Positions 15,154 through 16,167 of a stretch of DNA of 16,167 nt are shown here, one piece after another. The position numbers and the translations under genes are program-made. The notes under the pieces are model-generated. The model ran no database searches and was not told where the DNA came from. It saw nothing but the letters and a program-made list of their open reading frames with translations. The stretch is from JABDDM01 sp038240295 (GTDB lineage: Bacteria; Bacteroidota; Ignavibacteria; Palsa-1295). The stretch covers positions 1-16,167 of the forward strand of contig JBBSDW010000078.1 of NCBI GenBank assembly GCA_038240295.1, given 5' to 3'. The number at the start of each line of letters is the position of its first letter. Position 1 is the first letter of the stretch.

Positions 15154-15562
15154 ATAGCGGTGAACACTGGGTGGTTGATCCTGTCATGCTACAAGGGGAT
15201 GCGATCAACGCCATGCGCTGGCTGGATGCGAATCACGGCTGGATCGCGGGGTATCATAACGGCCTTGGCGACATCTGGCGCTACGATGCATCGCTTGGCG
15301 TGAGCAGTCCGACGATTACCGAAGCCGCACCGATCGCATATCCCAATCCTGTGTCCTCAACGCTTCGGCTTAACCCGGCGGGAATGCGTGTAAATCGTAG
15401 CCGCCTCATAGACGAAATCGGCAGAACCGCAATTGATCAAAATGGATTTTCCTCCGACGCACGCAACAGCTCGATGTTTCACGATTAAGCAACGGCATCT
15501 ACGAACTCCTGGTGAGCGGCACGAGCAAAGAAACGCGCCAGAGGATCGTCGTGGAACATTAA
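15100..15562 (+). pseudogene. Frameshifted remnant of an Asp-box/T9SS secreted protein
   Basis: Three successive plus-strand frames join into one plausible protein tail. Frame one gives SNGAANPTLF up to about 15145. Frame two gives STNSGEHWVVDPVML (a weakened Asp-box), MRWLDANHGWIAGYHNG, then IAYPNPVSSTLRLNPAG, the typical opening of a T9SS sorting domain, up to about 15462. Frame three gives QQLDVSRLSNGIYELLV and ends RQRIVVEH at the TAA at 15560-15562, the typical end of such a domain. So there are two frameshifts, near 15146 and 15462, and no start or signal peptide. The 5' limit is approximate. It resembles the Asp-box gene at 12929-14332 in type; whether it is a direct paralog is unknown. 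Assembly error is an alternative for one shift but hardly for both plus the missing 5' part. Confidence 0.75.
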
Positions 15563-15630
15563 CACTCGGCAGTGCTTCCTTCGGGACGGGCCCCCTCCTT
15601 CTAAACCACAGAGCGACGATTCATAAACGT

Positions 15631-15652
15631 AGGTCGGGTTTCAACCCGACCT
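15631..15652. repeat. Perfect 10-bp stem hairpin repeat with diverged copy nearby
   Basis: AGGTCGGGTT and AACCCGACCT flank a TC loop. A related, degenerate sequence lies on the minus strand at 15840-15858 (AGGTCGGCCTCAACCCAAC). This looks like a member of a dispersed hairpin family rather than a terminator, as no T-run follows. Confidence 0.75.
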
Positions 15653-15704
15653 CGAATCTCGAAAATCTGTAACTGCTTATTACCAGCAGCATTTTTTGTA
15701 AGCG

Positions 15705-15795
15705 GTCATTCCGAGCCCGGCGAAGAATCTTTACCTTTCGTTTGCATCGATGCGAAGGAAGGGAAAGATTCTTCGGGCGCCTAACATTCTGATGA
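15705..15795. repeat. Long imperfect palindrome around GCATCGATGC
   Basis: The centre GCATCGATGC (15744-15753) is flanked by arms that pair over GAAGAATCTTT (15722-15732) with AAAGATTCTTC (15764-15774), with looser pairing outwards to GTCATTCC on the left and the complement of GTCATCAG on the right. A neighbouring minus-strand sequence, GTCATGCTGAGGGCGCTC (15809-15826), looks like another arm. The GTCATTC...GAAGAATC pattern resembles dispersed intergenic repeats seen in several bacterial genomes. Confidence 0.7.
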
Positions 15796-15866
15796 CGAAC
15801 AAATTTTCCGAGCGCCCTCAGCATGACTCGTTAACCGGAGTTGGGTTGAGGCCGACCTTTACACCG

Positions 15867-15953
15867 GGGTCGCGAAGCAGGCGCTTCACGCCACACAGTT
15901 TGGGTTTGTGCTGACTCTCGACCGTGTGCCACGAAGGGCCTCCTTCGTGACCC
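15867..15953. repeat. 87-bp inverted-ended element, copy 1
   Basis: Begins GGGTCGCGAAGCAGG and ends CCTCCTTCGTGACCC; the two ends are inverted complements at 13 of 15 positions, with partial pairing continuing to about 30 bp. The 3' part also holds a perfect hairpin CACGAAGG, GCCT, CCTTCGTG. It differs from copy 2 at only two positions and has no open frame of note, so it is a small non-coding palindromic (MITE- or REP-like) unit. Confidence 0.85.
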
Positions 15954-15991
15954 GCACCCATCCCCAAATCTTTCCTCATCTGATAGAGTCA

Positions 15992-16078
15992 GGGTCGCGA
16001 AGCAGGCGCTTCACGCCACACGGTTTGGGTTTGTGCTGACTCCCGACCGTGTGCCACGAAGGGCCTCCTTCGTGACCC
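15992..16078. repeat. 87-bp inverted-ended element, copy 2
   Basis: Direct repeat of 15867-15953, 85 of 87 bases identical, same orientation, period 125 bp with a 38-bp unrelated spacer. Same terminal inverted repeats and the same internal CACGAAGG/CCTTCGTG hairpin. The near identity of copies in a region with no coding selection implies recent duplication or gene conversion. Confidence 0.85.
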
Positions 16079-16153
16079 GATCCCGTCTTTTCGTCTGTGC
16101 ATAAACCACATAAAACCTGGAACTCTACGCAAACCCCTGGCGTTTACCTAAGT

Positions 16154-16167
16154 GCGAAGAATCCTTC
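16154..16167. repeat. Partial palindromic unit at the window end
   Basis: GCGAAGAATCCTTC shares its first ten bases, GCGAAGAATC, with the left arm of the palindrome at 15705-15795 (15720-15729). The window ends before any return arm, so a further copy is only suggested. Confidence 0.4.

Larger units (their letters stand above)
15563..16167. other. Gene-free stretch made of palindromic repeats
   Basis: No coding frame with protein-like content was found on either strand. The stretch holds the hairpin at 15631-15652, a long palindrome at 15705-15795, two copies of an 87-bp element (15867-15953 and 15992-16078), and the beginning of another palindromic unit at the window end. A weak hairpin, CTGCT with AGCAG followed by six T (15673-15697), could end plus-strand transcription. 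Confidence 0.7.

Noticed and set aside
15563..16167. CRISPR array
   Set aside because: The repeats are 87 bp, only two copies, palindromic throughout, with a single spacer and no cas genes.

Overview
The window looks like a piece of a Gram-negative bacterial chromosome from the FCB group (Bacteroidota/Chlorobiota; Kapabacteria- or Ignavibacteria-like is a reasonable guess). The basis is two proteins ending in type IX secretion (T9SS) C-terminal sorting domains, a decayed third one, several secreted beta-rich proteins and lipoproteins, and mostly absent Shine-Dalgarno sequences (an exception precedes the gene at 143-829). No rRNA, tRNA, phage gene, insertion sequence or CRISPR array was seen.

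Layout: 1-74 is a long nested palindrome at the window edge. 143-2831 (minus) is a tightly packed three-gene unit with stop/start overlaps: a secreted protein, a GDPD-family lipoprotein and a second secreted, probably outer-membrane protein. 2861-3205 (minus) holds a decayed HEPN/nucleotidyltransferase (HepT-MntA) toxin-antitoxin pair, not covered by any intact reading frame. 3247-4287 (minus) is an OppF/DppF-type ABC ATPase and 4337-5065 (minus) is RsmE. 5189-6898 (plus) is a secreted PhoD-type phosphatase with a T9SS-like tail; it is the only intact plus-strand gene.

6972-12737 (minus) is one apparent transcription unit: TetR regulator, EmrA-type membrane fusion protein, EmrB-type 14-TM exporter, TolC-type outer membrane channel, then a TlpA-type thioredoxin-fold protein and a peroxiredoxin-like thioredoxin-fold protein, closed by a good terminator hairpin. 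All junctions are 19 bp or less, or overlapping. It reads as a complete self-regulated tripartite drug/toxin efflux system with two envelope redox proteins attached.

12929-14907 (minus) is a two-gene unit encoding a cysteine-rich exported protein and a secreted Asp-box (BNR/sortilin-like) protein with a T9SS tail. 15100-15562 (plus) is a frameshifted remnant of another Asp-box/T9SS protein. From 15563 to the end there is no gene, only dispersed palindromic repeats, including two 85/87-identical copies of an 87-bp element with imperfect terminal inverted repeats.

The most interesting items are the fossil toxin-antitoxin locus, the efflux-plus-redox operon, the nested palindrome at the left edge, the repeat cluster at the right edge, and a 7-bp tandem repeat inside the start of the GDPD lipoprotein gene. 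I found no clear evidence of a wholly new enzymatic or defence system.
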